This document shows positions 15,545-24,093 of a DNA stretch of 64,000 nt, in pieces. The notes beneath the pieces were generated by a model that had not been told where the DNA came from, did not search any database, and saw only the letters and a program-made list of their open reading frames with translations. Origin of the DNA: a virus; IMG/VR virus record IMGVR_UViG_3300012147_000006, positions 1-64,000 of that record; one strand, given 5' to 3'. Within the stretch, counting starts at the first letter, position 1; every line of letters starts with the position of its first letter. Position numbers and translations under genes: made by a program.

Positions 15545-16267
15545 TTACAAATTCTTTAACATCTCCACTAACTCAGGTTTAGGATAGAAAGAAATGCCAT
15601 CAAAAAGTTCAATATGCTTTAAAACAAATTCTTCGCTATACTTTTTGTCATTACACACAATAATGTTCCAACCTTTACTTTTTAATCGCCCACTTCTTAT
15701 TGCATCTGCAACGGTTGTACTGGCAACTCCAATTATGTTGGATGCATGAGCTGTGCTTAGACATCTTATTGACTTATTGTCTTTTTCTATTATAACTTCT
15801 TTTCTTAGTTTTCTATTAATTCTTCTGAGGACTCTTTCTTTTTTCTTCATACCATTTGCCCATCTGTTTTCTTGCATGGCTTCAACAACATGTTTTGCTC
15901 TCTTTTTGCCAAACATAGGATTTCCCTCACCCACTCTAATATTAGAAAAATGTTTCCTTGTCTTGTTTGAATGACTCCTTCCAGTCATAGGGGCAGATGC
16001 GTCTGAACTTATATTGAATAAGTGTAGTTCTGAATCTAAGAATTTTTGTTCACGTTCAAGAATAATTTTATCATCGCATTCTTCTATAATATCAAACACC
16101 AAAGACTTGTGCCCATATTTATTATAAAACCTTTGAAGGTGTACATTGTGGTGCTTACCTTTATTTAGGTCATTGAGATGTTCCTTATGTCTCCTGGAAT
16201 AGTTGACAGAACTACCAATATAAACTCTGTCATCTATTATATTTGATATTTTGTATATGACCCCCAT
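15545..16267 (-). CDS. GIY-YIG homing endonuclease with NUMOD modules
   Basis: 240 aa. GIY-YIG core at residues 2-20 (GVIYKI ... RVYIGSS) with following R and H (RRHKEHL). Then NUMOD3-like motifs (RVGEGNPMFGKKRAKHV) and a NUMOD1-like helix-turn-helix (SIRCLSTAHASNIIGVAS) for DNA binding. Cuts DNA at a specific site and spreads its own gene. Its ATG overlaps the endolysin stop codon (TAATG), so it has inserted cleanly behind the endolysin gene as a free-standing element. Confidence 0.9.
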   Translation of the reverse strand: MGVIYKISNIIDDRVYIGSSVNYSRRHKEHLNDLNKGKHHNVHLQRFYNKYGHKSLVFDIIEECDDKIILEREQKFLDSELHLFNISSDASAPMTGRSHSNKTRKHFSNIRVGEGNPMFGKKRAKHVVEAMQENRWANGMKKKERVLRRINRKLRKEVIIEKDNKSIRCLSTAHASNIIGVASTTVADAIRSGRLKSKGWNIIVCNDKKYSEEFVLKHIELFDGISFYPKPELVEMLKNL

Positions 16268-17247
16268 TATAAAGATTTAAGCATTTCTATGAGCTTGGGC
16301 TGGGGCGCACAATCAAATTTGTCTTTTCTAATGTTTGTGTGTGTCCATACACCAAGCTCACGACCATAGTTACAATTTTCATTGTACTCAAATGCATCCT
16401 TTGGATGTACACCTTCTTTAAGTAATCTTGGAAGACCGTTCTCAAGGTTAATCTTTGGATAAATATCTTTGACGTGCAGGATAAGAAGTCTAAGTGATTC
16501 AATTTGCTCATCAGTGTACTTGTGCCAGTACTGGTGACCTCTGAATTCATAACCTAAGTCACAAACCATCTCTGCAGGAACCTCAACGTTTACATAGTTG
16601 TAATACTTGTCTCCTTTTTTTTCAGCATAACCGAAATTACATATTTCAATACCTGCAGAAAGTTTAGATACCTTTTTAAAGTTACCTACTTTACCTGTAT
16701 GCCATCCAAGATAATTATCTGGAAAACATTCAACAACAACACCATTGTACTTGTCATCTCCGTATTTTCCTTTTTTGATTGATGTTCCACCTATTACATA
16801 TTGAGTTGCAACACGACCTCTTTTATCTTTGTTCCAACTCTTAACTGTGCTATATGGGTTGTTCCATCCAGCTGTGTGGTGAATCATTAGGTTAACTGGC
16901 TCTACTTTTCCATAGTCTCTAACGTACTCATCAGTATCAAGGTATGCTTTGTCAATCACAAGGCCTTCCTTAGTCTCATAAGAACCAAGCATTTCGACTT
17001 TGTTGTCTGTGTCAGTTGCATTCTCATCAAATCCAGTTCTGTCTGTGTCAACTCCTTCAAGAAGGTGTCTGTAAGTTCTCTTTCCTACAATACCATCAGC
17101 CACAAGCCCTTTGCTTGCTTGAAATTTCTTAACCCACTTATCAGTGTTTGGTCCGAAGTCCCCATCAATAGCTCCGCTGTAGAAGCCTTTTCCTTTTAGT
17201 AACGCTTGTAACTCTTTTACTTTTGCGCCTTTATCTCCTTTTTTCAT
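16267..17247 (-). CDS. Endolysin: peptidoglycan-binding domain plus N-acetylmuramoyl-L-alanine amidase
   Basis: 326 aa from ATG 17247. Residues 4-62 are a PG_binding_1 domain (GDKGAKVKELQALLKGKGFY ... DGDFGP). Residues 115-300 form an Amidase_2/PGRP-type domain with MIHHTAGW (H123, H124), LGWHTG (H183) and a late DKFDCAPQP, the zinc and catalytic region. It cleaves the amide between N-acetylmuramate and L-alanine to release phage. No signal peptide, so it needs a holin or other export. An open frame continues upstream of 17247 but lacks domain similarity. Confidence 0.93.
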   Translation of the reverse strand: MKKGDKGAKVKELQALLKGKGFYSGAIDGDFGPNTDKWVKKFQASKGLVADGIVGKRTYRHLLEGVDTDRTGFDENATDTDNKVEMLGSYETKEGLVIDKAYLDTDEYVRDYGKVEPVNLMIHHTAGWNNPYSTVKSWNKDKRGRVATQYVIGGTSIKKGKYGDDKYNGVVVECFPDNYLGWHTGKVGNFKKVSKLSAGIEICNFGYAEKKGDKYYNYVNVEVPAEMVCDLGYEFRGHQYWHKYTDEQIESLRLLILHVKDIYPKINLENGLPRLLKEGVHPKDAFEYNENCNYGRELGVWTHTNIRKDKFDCAPQPKLIEMLKSL

Positions 17248-17316
17248 GTTAATTATATTAGGTTTATTAATAAATATGAAACAAAAAGGGATAATTTTCG
17301 TATAATTAATTGAATT
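17248..17316. promoter_or_regulatory. Divergent promoter region
   Basis: Separates the - strand endolysin group from + strand genes. On the + strand CGTATAAT (17299-17306) gives a class A -7 element ten bases before ATG 17317, but no clear AGAACA lies 21 bases upstream. The - strand promoter is not clear; AT-rich sequence only. Confidence 0.5.
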
Positions 17317-17736
17317 ATGTTTAAAAAACTTTTTAAAAATATCGGAATGAATAAAGTAACTATAAATGGTAAGACAATTACCACCAGCGGAGTGGGTTCT
17401 GTCTCTATCATAAACGGTGAGGTATTCATCAATGGTAAGAAACAAGATACTGGAGATGCAAAGGAAATTAATATTTCAATAGAAGGAAATGTAGAAAAAC
17501 TTAAAGCACCTGGTTGCAATACAATAACTGTGTCTGGAGATGTTACAGACCTATCAACTTCTTCTGGAGATGTAGAGGTTGCTGGTAACGTTCTTGCAGG
17601 AATTCAATGTTCTTCTGGAGATGTAGAGGTTGAAGGAGATGTAAGCGGAAGCATTCAGACTTCATCTGGAAATGTAAAATGTGGAGATGTCGAAGGTGAT
17701 GTTAACACAATCAGTGGAAACGTAAGACGAAAATAA
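17317..17736 (+). CDS. Beta-helix repeat protein (bactofilin/DUF4097-like)
   Basis: 139 aa with short repeated strands: SGDVTDLSTSSGDVEVAGN, SSGDVEVEGDVSGS, SSGNVKCGDVEGD. The roughly 9-11 residue repeat of SGxV / GDV is that of polymer-forming or DUF4097-type beta-helix proteins. A basic, amphipathic N-terminal helix (MFKKLFKNIG) may touch membrane. Could self-assemble (inference). Confidence 0.8.
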   Translation: MFKKLFKNIGMNKVTINGKTITTSGVGSVSIINGEVFINGKKQDTGDAKEINISIEGNVEKLKAPGCNTITVSGDVTDLSTSSGDVEVAGNVLAGIQCSSGDVEVEGDVSGSIQTSSGNVKCGDVEGDVNTISGNVRRK

Positions 17737-17737
17737 T

Positions 17738-18049
17738 ATGTTTAATTTTGACGCACCAGGAGATAGCTTGGATGAAAGAAGTGATTTCGTAAACTCAGTT
17801 TGCAAGTTGCTTGTACAGAAGCATGGTGGAGACATCGACAAAGCTCTTGAAGAGTATAAAGAATTTGATGGACATTTCCATGGGCATGTAAGAAACGTGT
17901 ACGAATTATCTGATAGAGAGATTCCTATGATGGGGCTTCACGACCTATTGAATGATGGTGGAGCTGATAACTATGGTATCACTGAAGAAGAATATCAAGA
18001 GTGTGTTGTCAAGGCAAGAAAAGCTTGTGTTGATTATTATGTAGATTAA
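17738..18049 (+). CDS. Hypothetical protein (103 aa)
   Basis: Acidic, His-containing (GHFHGHVRNVYEL) helical protein, starting one base after the previous stop. Ends just before a class A promoter. Not recognised. Confidence 0.8.
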   Translation: MFNFDAPGDSLDERSDFVNSVCKLLVQKHGGDIDKALEEYKEFDGHFHGHVRNVYELSDREIPMMGLHDLLNDGGADNYGITEEEYQECVVKARKACVDYYVD

Positions 18050-18050
18050 T

Positions 18051-18079
18051 AGAACATTTCTCTATTTATATCGTATAAA
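18051..18079 (+). promoter_or_regulatory. Class A promoter
   Basis: AGAACA 18051-18056, CGTATAAA 18072-18079; five bases to the deformylase ATG. Confidence 0.88.
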
Positions 18080-18084
18080 GAGTT

Positions 18085-18660
18085 ATGGAATTTGATGTAA
18101 TAATTGACGAGCAAACACCAATCACACCAGAGATTAAGGATGTTTCTAAATTTATAGAAGAGCACAAGGAAGAAATTGAAACCTTCAAGGAGTATGCTAT
18201 CTCAAGAAGAGATGGTGTTGGACTTGCAGCTAATCAATGCAGCCTAGATGGTGAAAGATTTAATCTAAGAATGGTTGCTGTTAAAACATCTGGCACAAAT
18301 GATACAGTTATAGCTATTGACCCAAAGATTACAAAGTACTACGGAATCAAGCTTGTGAAGTTTGAAGGGTGCTTAACTTGGAAAGGTGTTCCAGGGATGA
18401 CTGTGGTTGCTGATAGATATTATCACGTAGATGTAGAATTCTATACTCCAGACGGAGAACTTCACAAAGAAACTCACACAGGCTTTCAAGCACAAGTTTG
18501 GCAGCATGAACTTAATCACATCAATGGTGTCGAAGAAGTTATAAAGCTTGTATCTGAATTACCATATATAACAGACCTTAGCAGAAATGACAAGTGTCCT
18601 TGTGGTAGTGATAAGAAACTTAAGAAATGTTGTATTGACGATTATAATCAGTGGAAATAG
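18085..18660 (+). CDS. def: Peptide deformylase with C-terminal SEC-C zinc motif
   Basis: 191 aa. Motif 1 GVGLAANQ (44-51), motif 2 EGCLT (94-98, usual EGCLS) and motif 3 QHELNH (140-145, metal ligands H141 and H145, base E142). A SEC-C-type tail follows: C171-P-C173 and C182-C183 (KCPCGSDKKLKKCC), which binds zinc and in SecA contacts ribosomes. It removes N-formyl groups from nascent proteins; phage deformylases are known mostly from cyanophages. The SEC-C tail may tether it to ribosomes (inference). TAG stop, with the next ATG immediately following in the same frame. Confidence 0.93.
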   Translation: MEFDVIIDEQTPITPEIKDVSKFIEEHKEEIETFKEYAISRRDGVGLAANQCSLDGERFNLRMVAVKTSGTNDTVIAIDPKITKYYGIKLVKFEGCLTWKGVPGMTVVADRYYHVDVEFYTPDGELHKETHTGFQAQVWQHELNHINGVEEVIKLVSELPYITDLSRNDKCPCGSDKKLKKCCIDDYNQWK

Positions 18661-18870
18661 ATGAATATCTACAGAAACATAGAGAATAAAAAGCTTTATA
18701 CCATAGAACGTCTAGTTCGAGATATAAAGCATTTGAATAGAAATGCATTTGCTGGTATATATGCTGAGCCATATAACTGGAAAGGTGGTGTAATCCACTA
18801 CAACAGTAAAGATGAGAGCGAATGTAATACTTTTGTCGAGAATAATTTCAAAATAGTATCAAACACTTAA
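18661..18870 (+). CDS. Hypothetical protein (69 aa)
   Basis: Begins directly after the deformylase TAG in the same frame, so TAG readthrough would produce a fusion. Small alpha/beta protein with GIYAEPYNWKGGVIHYN. Not recognised. Confidence 0.75.
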   Translation: MNIYRNIENKKLYTIERLVRDIKHLNRNAFAGIYAEPYNWKGGVIHYNSKDESECNTFVENNFKIVSNT

Positions 18871-18873
18871 TAT

Positions 18874-19707
18874 ATGATAAGTTTAAATTACGGAACAGAG
18901 TTCAAGACGAGAGTCGCAAAAGGAAATATTAAAAAAGATGTATTAGTTAAAGTTTCTAATCCTGGTAATTACGAAAGTAAATGTACAGTAAAGGATGTTG
19001 AAGGAAACGAAGAAGAATACACATCTGATGAACTTATTGGCTTTGGTGTACTGAAAGGTAAAAATATAGTTTTTGATATTATTGAAGACTACTATAGAAG
19101 TCAAGATAAAAATGGAAATAAAGACAGACTTTATGGACACATGCACTACACAAATAATGTACGCTCGTCAATAGAAAGTTTCAAATTCTGGGAAGACTGC
19201 TTATATGCTGGTACAGTTATGAACAGTGACCACTACCAAGCTTATGATTATGAGCTAAGAGAACTCACAGACCAAGAGGTGGTTGACATTTTACTTAATG
19301 AGATTCTTTACGACTACCAACCAGACCTTCAAAGTATGAGTTGTGTTGGAACTTCTGCAAAAGGAATCGACAAAGAGCCAAACTATAGAGATGGTACTTA
19401 TCTTCTTCCCAACGGAAAAGAATACACAATGACTTGGTGTCGTGGTGTTATTAAAATTAGAGAAGGCGTTGATGGTGGATGGTACTCTGGAAAACCTATT
19501 GATGAATGTGGTAAGCAAATCTATGAAGGTGAAATGGATTGGAGTAGATACCAACAAGCCATTATTAAGAAGGAATCTATTAGAATGTTATCAAGAGGCA
19601 CAAATCTATTTAAGCAATACCCAGAGATTCAAAATATCATTTGCGAAGACATCAAAGATTGGGATAGATTTAAAATGAATTCAGAATTTCCAAAAGAAGA
19701 AGTATAA
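18874..19707 (+). CDS. Hypothetical protein (277 aa)
   Basis: N-terminal beta-rich part (LVKVSNPGNYESKCTVKDVE), then a Trp/Tyr/Cys-rich middle (TYLLPNGKEYTMTWCRG) and helical end. Shares one base with the next start (TAATG). Not recognised. Confidence 0.85.
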   Translation: MISLNYGTEFKTRVAKGNIKKDVLVKVSNPGNYESKCTVKDVEGNEEEYTSDELIGFGVLKGKNIVFDIIEDYYRSQDKNGNKDRLYGHMHYTNNVRSSIESFKFWEDCLYAGTVMNSDHYQAYDYELRELTDQEVVDILLNEILYDYQPDLQSMSCVGTSAKGIDKEPNYRDGTYLLPNGKEYTMTWCRGVIKIREGVDGGWYSGKPIDECGKQIYEGEMDWSRYQQAIIKKESIRMLSRGTNLFKQYPEIQNIICEDIKDWDRFKMNSEFPKEEV

Positions 19708-20054
19708 TGTTAAATTACCTTAGGCAACATAAGTGGTATAGAGAAATTTTTTCAAATAATTTATACTACAAGATAAATGGAACTTGGATTAAAGATTCAG
19801 GGTTTAAAATTGGAGACAGGATTGAAAATGTTGATGGGCCTTGGAGGTCTTTGTATTTCTGTGACTGCGGAAATGAGCTTAGTCATTCTGATTCATATAT
19901 AAACAAAGAGTCTGGGGCTGAAGGTGTTGTTCCTGGTATTTGGGAATATAAATGCACTTATTGTGATAAACATCAATATGCAAATGGAACACTTGGTCCT
20001 TTTATTTTAGAGTGTGATAAAAATGGAAGTCCTATAAAAATGAAACAAAATTAA
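19707..20054 (+). CDS. Hypothetical zinc-ribbon-like protein (115 aa)
   Basis: Two cysteine pairs, FCDCGNE and KCTYCDK, about 38 residues apart, suggest a zinc ribbon. Tyr-rich N-terminus. Coupled to the previous gene. Not recognised further. Confidence 0.75.
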   Translation: MLNYLRQHKWYREIFSNNLYYKINGTWIKDSGFKIGDRIENVDGPWRSLYFCDCGNELSHSDSYINKESGAEGVVPGIWEYKCTYCDKHQYANGTLGPFILECDKNGSPIKMKQN

Positions 20055-20062
20055 ATTAATTA

Positions 20063-20070
20063 CGTATAAA
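20063..20070 (+). promoter_or_regulatory. Weak class A promoter (-7 element only)
   Basis: CGTATAAA ends five bases before ATG 20076, the same spacing as strong class A sites, but no AGAACA is present upstream. Confidence 0.45.
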
Positions 20071-20075
20071 AAGAT

Positions 20076-20309
20076 ATGACACAATTACAACTAGTAGAAA
20101 TAGACCCGAACCCAGGAGGAGACGGTTTACCAGACACAAGAAAAATTAAAGCTGTTTCATCTTCTTGGAGCACTCTTAAGGGGTGTTGCAAAGAAACATA
20201 TGGAAAGACTCCAAATGTTACACCAGATGATATGTGGGAAGTTCGTTATGAAATCGAGTCTTCTGATATTGTAATCGTTCAAGAGAACATATCTAAATAC
20301 GATAAGTAA
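20076..20309 (+). CDS. Hypothetical protein (77 aa)
   Basis: Small acidic beta protein (LVEIDPNPGGDGLPDTRKI, SSDIVIVQENIS). The next gene starts right after its stop. Not recognised. Confidence 0.75.
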   Translation: MTQLQLVEIDPNPGGDGLPDTRKIKAVSSSWSTLKGCCKETYGKTPNVTPDDMWEVRYEIESSDIVIVQENISKYDK

Positions 20310-20654
20310 ATGCTGCCAGGAAGAGACTTATATAAATTAGTCAATGGACTATATGAAAATGGAATAGGCATTGATTCGTCAATGGAAGATATTTTTAATG
20401 AGAATGATTTATTCTTAATTGATGACTCCATGTATGGTCCTGAATCTGATAGAACTTTGTTTTTATTTACAAAGCAGTTTGTAATTAGAGTTGAACAGAC
20501 GATTGATTTTGGAGATATATATAATGAATCTGGAGCTTGGATTAAAGAATACGAAGCTTATAATGTTACAGACAAATATCCTGGTTATTCTGAAAAAATG
20601 TCTGATGATGACATAATGAGGTGGGTTAGTAAAAATGCAATTGAATTTATTTAA
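20310..20654 (+). CDS. Hypothetical protein (114 aa)
   Basis: Acidic, aromatic protein with FLIDDSMYGPESDRTLFLFT. Starts immediately after the previous stop. Not recognised. Confidence 0.8.
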   Translation: MLPGRDLYKLVNGLYENGIGIDSSMEDIFNENDLFLIDDSMYGPESDRTLFLFTKQFVIRVEQTIDFGDIYNESGAWIKEYEAYNVTDKYPGYSEKMSDDDIMRWVSKNAIEFI

Positions 20655-20666
20655 AAACAACATAAT

Positions 20667-21020
20667 ATGAAACGATTAGGAATTAGAAAAGTAGCTACAG
20701 CTGTATTTAATACAAAGTTTGTACAAGGAGTTGACAAAGTAATGAACTTTGCTCACAGAGCGCCAGGTGATGTAATCAAAAAAGTTGCAGACAAGACTGG
20801 AGTTAGCAAGTTAAAGCTTGATAACAAAAAGTCTAAAAAGAAAGTTAATTTAGCAATTGCAGAAAAGTTGAAGTCTGGTATGACTTCAATTGAAAGAGAA
20901 TTTGCTGAACTTGAAGCAGCTGAGATTGCTGATGATAAAGCTTTTGAGCGTGAATTATCCGAAATTAAAGCAGTTCAATTAATCTCAGCTCTTGCCAAAA
21001 ATAAAAGAAGCTTAGTATAA
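20667..21020 (+). CDS. Basic helical protein (117 aa)
   Basis: N-terminal half is Lys/Arg-rich (KKVADKTGVSKLKLDNKKSK) and likely binds nucleic acid or membrane; C-terminal half is a Glu/Ala helix. TAATG junction with the next gene. Confidence 0.75.
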   Translation: MKRLGIRKVATAVFNTKFVQGVDKVMNFAHRAPGDVIKKVADKTGVSKLKLDNKKSKKKVNLAIAEKLKSGMTSIEREFAELEAAEIADDKAFERELSEIKAVQLISALAKNKRSLV

Positions 21021-21301
21021 TGGGTGACATGGCAGACTACTATATGGACCTTGCTATGGAGCAAGAGGTTGAAATGGAAGCTCACAGACATTTCGAGAGA
21101 GAGGCTGTTGAGAATATGGATAAATCTTATATGATGGGTTCACTAAAGTGGCCTACTCAATTTGATGGAGATATATTATTATCTAAGATGTCTGGAATCC
21201 ACTTAATCAATACAGTAGAATTTCTTAAAAAGAAAGAGCAGACTGAGGTTAGAAAAACTTGGATTAAGCTAATGTCAATCGAAATAGAAAAAAGATATTA
21301 A
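21020..21301 (+). CDS. Hypothetical protein (93 aa)
   Basis: Met- and Glu-rich helical protein (MADYYMDLAMEQEVEMEAH). Both ends couple to neighbours by one shared base. Not recognised. Confidence 0.75.
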   Translation: MGDMADYYMDLAMEQEVEMEAHRHFEREAVENMDKSYMMGSLKWPTQFDGDILLSKMSGIHLINTVEFLKKKEQTEVRKTWIKLMSIEIEKRY

Positions 21302-21843
21302 TGTATATAATCTTCCTTGATATAGATGGTGTTCTAAACACTGAACATGGTCTTAAGTTTTGGAGCAACAACTGGGAGAATCCAAAGCTTATGAGAAATA
21401 GCAAGGATGACAAGGAGCAGTTTTGTCCAGAGGCAGTGGAAGTGTTAAGAAGAATCATTGAAGCTACTGGAGCAAAGATTGTAGTCTCATCTACATGGAG
21501 AGCTGAAGGGCTTGAGTGGTTTAAGAAATTTTGGAAAGGCAGAGAGCTTCCAGGAGAAATATTCGACATCACAGGATATGATAGCGAAAGAGTTCGTGGA
21601 GTTGATGTTAACAAGTGGCTTCGCAGCAAAGGTTGGTACTACCCAACAAGCTACTGGACAGCGCCATACAATCAAGAAGGTAGAGATAATTGTGAGATTG
21701 AAGGTTACTGCATCATTGATGATGATTGGGACTTCTTCATTCAACAAGGACCACATTACGTAAATACTCCAGCCAAGTATGGTCTTGCTGCAGAAGGTAA
21801 GTACGAAGAAGCAATAAAAGCACTTGGCGCAAAGCCAGATTAA
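21301..21843 (+). CDS. HAD-superfamily phosphatase (HAD_SAK-like)
   Basis: 180 aa. Motif I FLDIDGVLN (D7 nucleophile, D9), motif II-type IVVSSTWR around 60-67, RGVDVNKWL around 100 and a terminal CIIDDDWDFF acidic motif. This arrangement is that of the HAD domain found in Swiss-army-knife RNA repair proteins, often coded by phages as a stand-alone 3-prime phosphatase-like enzyme. Substrate not determinable. It may pair with the P-loop kinase at 26192 in end-healing (inference). Confidence 0.88.
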   Translation: MYIIFLDIDGVLNTEHGLKFWSNNWENPKLMRNSKDDKEQFCPEAVEVLRRIIEATGAKIVVSSTWRAEGLEWFKKFWKGRELPGEIFDITGYDSERVRGVDVNKWLRSKGWYYPTSYWTAPYNQEGRDNCEIEGYCIIDDDWDFFIQQGPHYVNTPAKYGLAAEGKYEEAIKALGAKPD

Positions 21844-21852
21844 TATATAGAA

Positions 21853-22002
21853 ATGGAAGAAATTGTTGAAGTAGTTATCGAAACTGGCGCAGACTTACTT
21901 GGAGCCGCAGCTGATAGCAAAAGTAAAGGAGGATGTATATTCCTTGCCATTGTAATTGTAGCAATTGCAATTGGAGTAACACTATATTTCGTATACAAAT
22001 GA
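21853..22002 (+). CDS. Tail-anchored 49-aa membrane protein
   Basis: MEEIVEVVIETGADLLG then a basic GlyLys spacer and one hydrophobic helix (IFLAIVIVAIAIGVTLYFV) to VYK. Likely inner-membrane protein with the N-terminus in the cytoplasm. ATGA overlap with the next gene. Confidence 0.75.
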   Translation: MEEIVEVVIETGADLLGAAADSKSKGGCIFLAIVIVAIAIGVTLYFVYK

Positions 22003-22754
22003 CAAACATAAAATCACTCATACCAATGAGTATTAATACTGGAGGATTCGGTCCTCTGGTATTTAGAACAACAGATGAGGTAACTCACTTTTACCAGTAC
22101 TATAGTGCAATGCCAGATATGGGTGATGTGCGACAAAATCTATGCTTTGTTGAAGATAGAGAGGTTAAGGAAGGAGTTGATGAGTGGTATATAGATGACT
22201 TCTTAAATAAACCACGCTCTTCTGGAGGCGCTCAATATGCGCATAAGCAAAAGGTAGTAGTGGCAACAACATGTCCAGAGTTAATTAAGATAGGAATTCC
22301 AGCAATTCCAGAGAAATTTGTTCGATACTATTGTTATGAGAATGCAGATGTTGGTTATGTTGATATTGAGATGGATAGCATTTATGTAGAACCACACCCA
22401 TCAATGCATTCTAATAGAGGGTACTTCAAAGAAATACCGAAGCTAAAGAAAAATGACATAGGAGAAATGGAAGTGGTAATTTACCATGAACCAGCTCCAG
22501 TTGTAGATTGGAATAAATTTACAATAACTCAATTCATTGAGCACCTGGAGAAAGAATTCCAGTTCTCAAGCACTGGAACAGCTAAAGCGGTCTTTGAACT
22601 CATTAGGATAAATAAGGAGATGAAGCATGCTATACTGCAAATACACACTCAGATTAAAAGGGATAATAATTCCAACATAGTTGGTGTGACTGAAATAGAT
22701 GTTGAGGTAATCGAAAGTATTTGTAACAAAATATTAGAAGATGAACGAAGATAA
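21999..22754 (+). CDS. Hypothetical protein (251 aa)
   Basis: Start at ATG 21999 (MTNIKSLIPMSINTGG), which overlaps the small membrane gene stop; an in-frame earlier start would run antiparallel to that gene's anchor. Residues 110-150 contain YVEPHPSMHSNRGYFKEI. C-terminal helices. Not recognised. Confidence 0.8.
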   Translation: MTNIKSLIPMSINTGGFGPLVFRTTDEVTHFYQYYSAMPDMGDVRQNLCFVEDREVKEGVDEWYIDDFLNKPRSSGGAQYAHKQKVVVATTCPELIKIGIPAIPEKFVRYYCYENADVGYVDIEMDSIYVEPHPSMHSNRGYFKEIPKLKKNDIGEMEVVIYHEPAPVVDWNKFTITQFIEHLEKEFQFSSTGTAKAVFELIRINKEMKHAILQIHTQIKRDNNSNIVGVTEIDVEVIESICNKILEDERR

Positions 22755-23487
22755 ATTCACATCAAGAGATGTTATGAATATAGTCGGTAAACATATCTTA
22801 ATTAAGTCAGAATTCATTGGTTGGAATAAAGATAAATACAAATACAACACCTTAAGGAGAATCAATAGAGAAACCCCTTCGCAGTTTGTTAGTGATGTTC
22901 AAAGATTTTCTTATTACAGAACAAAACCAGCCGAGTATGAACTCTTCAAAAAGATTTCCAGAAGATTTAAGAAAAAAGAATTAGAACAATCTCTTGAGAG
23001 TGAAGATGAGAATATCTATATAATAGAACCAGATTCAACAATAGAGCCTATGAAGTGCTCTGTCCCATTTGAAAGACTTTTCTTTATATGTAATGGTGAC
23101 ATGATGCAAAAGTTCATGGAACGTGCTGAGAGAGAACATAAAAATGAGTTCACCCATCCAGTTTGTTTGTTTGATAATGAACACATAGGTAAGCATTGGG
23201 GTGAATCAAATGAAAAGATAGCAAACCACCTTAGAGAGATAACTGGTATAGAAACCATTTATATGGCTGACTCCCTTTCTTCAAAAATAAATAAAAACAA
23301 TTGGCACTATACAAAACTAGAATCTGATGAGCATGGTAGAGAAATGATTTTTTACCAAATCACTCATCATGGAGATGATAAGTCAATTATATACGATGAT
23401 GAAGACCAATACAACGAACCTATAGGTTTTTGGGTTTTCGATGATTGCGTTGTGTATAAAAGAATGTCTGGTTATAGTGAGTGGTAA
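22741..23487 (+). CDS. Hypothetical protein (248 aa)
   Basis: Charged protein with RRFKKKELEQSLESED and a His-rich late part (YQITHHGDDKSIIYDDED). Overlaps the previous gene by 14 bases. Last gene before a class A promoter. Not recognised. Confidence 0.85.
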   Translation: MNEDKFTSRDVMNIVGKHILIKSEFIGWNKDKYKYNTLRRINRETPSQFVSDVQRFSYYRTKPAEYELFKKISRRFKKKELEQSLESEDENIYIIEPDSTIEPMKCSVPFERLFFICNGDMMQKFMERAEREHKNEFTHPVCLFDNEHIGKHWGESNEKIANHLREITGIETIYMADSLSSKINKNNWHYTKLESDEHGREMIFYQITHHGDDKSIIYDDEDQYNEPIGFWVFDDCVVYKRMSGYSEW

Positions 23488-23489
23488 TT

Positions 23490-23518
23490 GAAACATTTCT
23501 AATCTTTTTGCGTATAAC
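23490..23518 (+). promoter_or_regulatory. Class A promoter (GAAACA variant)
   Basis: GAAACA 23490-23495 in place of AGAACA, and CGTATAAC 23511-23518, in the standard 21-base register; 22 bases to ATG 23541. Confidence 0.8.
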
Positions 23519-23540
23519 TAATCGAACCAATACTTTAGTT

Positions 23541-23732
23541 ATGAACGAAAAAGAAATCCAAAAAAGAATTGATGAGATTTTAGCAGACTCAAGAATGTCT
23601 GGAAAAACCGCTGTTGTATTTTCAAATGCTCCTCTAGCATTGATTCAAACTTCAATGGAGTCAGAGCTTCATACACTTCAAAAAGTTATTGGAGTTGAAC
23701 CAACTAATTTCAAACTATTAAGAGGAGAATAA
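23541..23732 (+). CDS. Hypothetical protein (63 aa)
   Basis: Start at ATG 23541, downstream of the promoter; an earlier in-frame start would place the promoter inside the gene. MNEKEIQKRIDEILADSRM with a helical middle. TAATG junction with the next gene. Confidence 0.75.
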   Translation: MNEKEIQKRIDEILADSRMSGKTAVVFSNAPLALIQTSMESELHTLQKVIGVEPTNFKLLRGE

Positions 23733-24082
23733 TGAGTTACTGTAAAAAACCCTGCAAGCATTGTCCATACAGAAGTGATATTAAACCATTTCTACACCCA
23801 GAGCGTGGTGCAGAACTTGCCAGGTTAACTCAAAACCCATACAATGAATTTACTTGCCACAAGACTCTTGAACATGATGATGAAGGAGATACTTATGCTG
23901 GACAAGAGTCTCAGACTTGTGCTGGATTCTTGACAATGATGGCAAACGAATGTGGGGAAGAAGCTATCCCTAAAGGATTCGAGCCTTCTTGGTATATTTG
24001 TTACACAGATGCTTGGGAAATGGAGCAAGCCTATGAAGAGCAAGCTGAAATTGACCGAGAAGAAAGAAACAATAAAAAATAA
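23732..24082 (+). CDS. Cys-rich DUF6283-like protein
   Basis: 116 aa. CKKPCKHCPYR at the N-terminus, then CHKTLEHDDEGDTYAG, QTCAGFL and a late CYTDAW: a four-part Cys/His pattern seen in the small DUF6283-like phage proteins, probably metal binding. Function unknown. Confidence 0.75.
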   Translation: MSYCKKPCKHCPYRSDIKPFLHPERGAELARLTQNPYNEFTCHKTLEHDDEGDTYAGQESQTCAGFLTMMANECGEEAIPKGFEPSWYICYTDAWEMEQAYEEQAEIDREERNNKK

Positions 24083-24093
24083 AAGAACAGTAA

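Noticed and set aside
17248-17445. N-terminal extension of the endolysin
   Set aside because: The extra 66 codons overlap the divergent promoter region and the opposite gene and have no domain; ATG 17247 starts exactly at the peptidoglycan-binding motif.
18658-18870. Reassignment of TAG, with deformylase reading through into the 69-aa gene
   Set aside because: TAG ends several genes at sensible positions (5220, 8354, 25592, 37326) and the following gene has its own ATG directly after the stop; the CUA reading of the 49.6-kb tRNA alone is too weak.
21264-21756. Long antisense frames opposite the HAD gene
   Set aside because: Shadow frames of a clearly coding + strand gene; Ser/Leu-rich with no start context.
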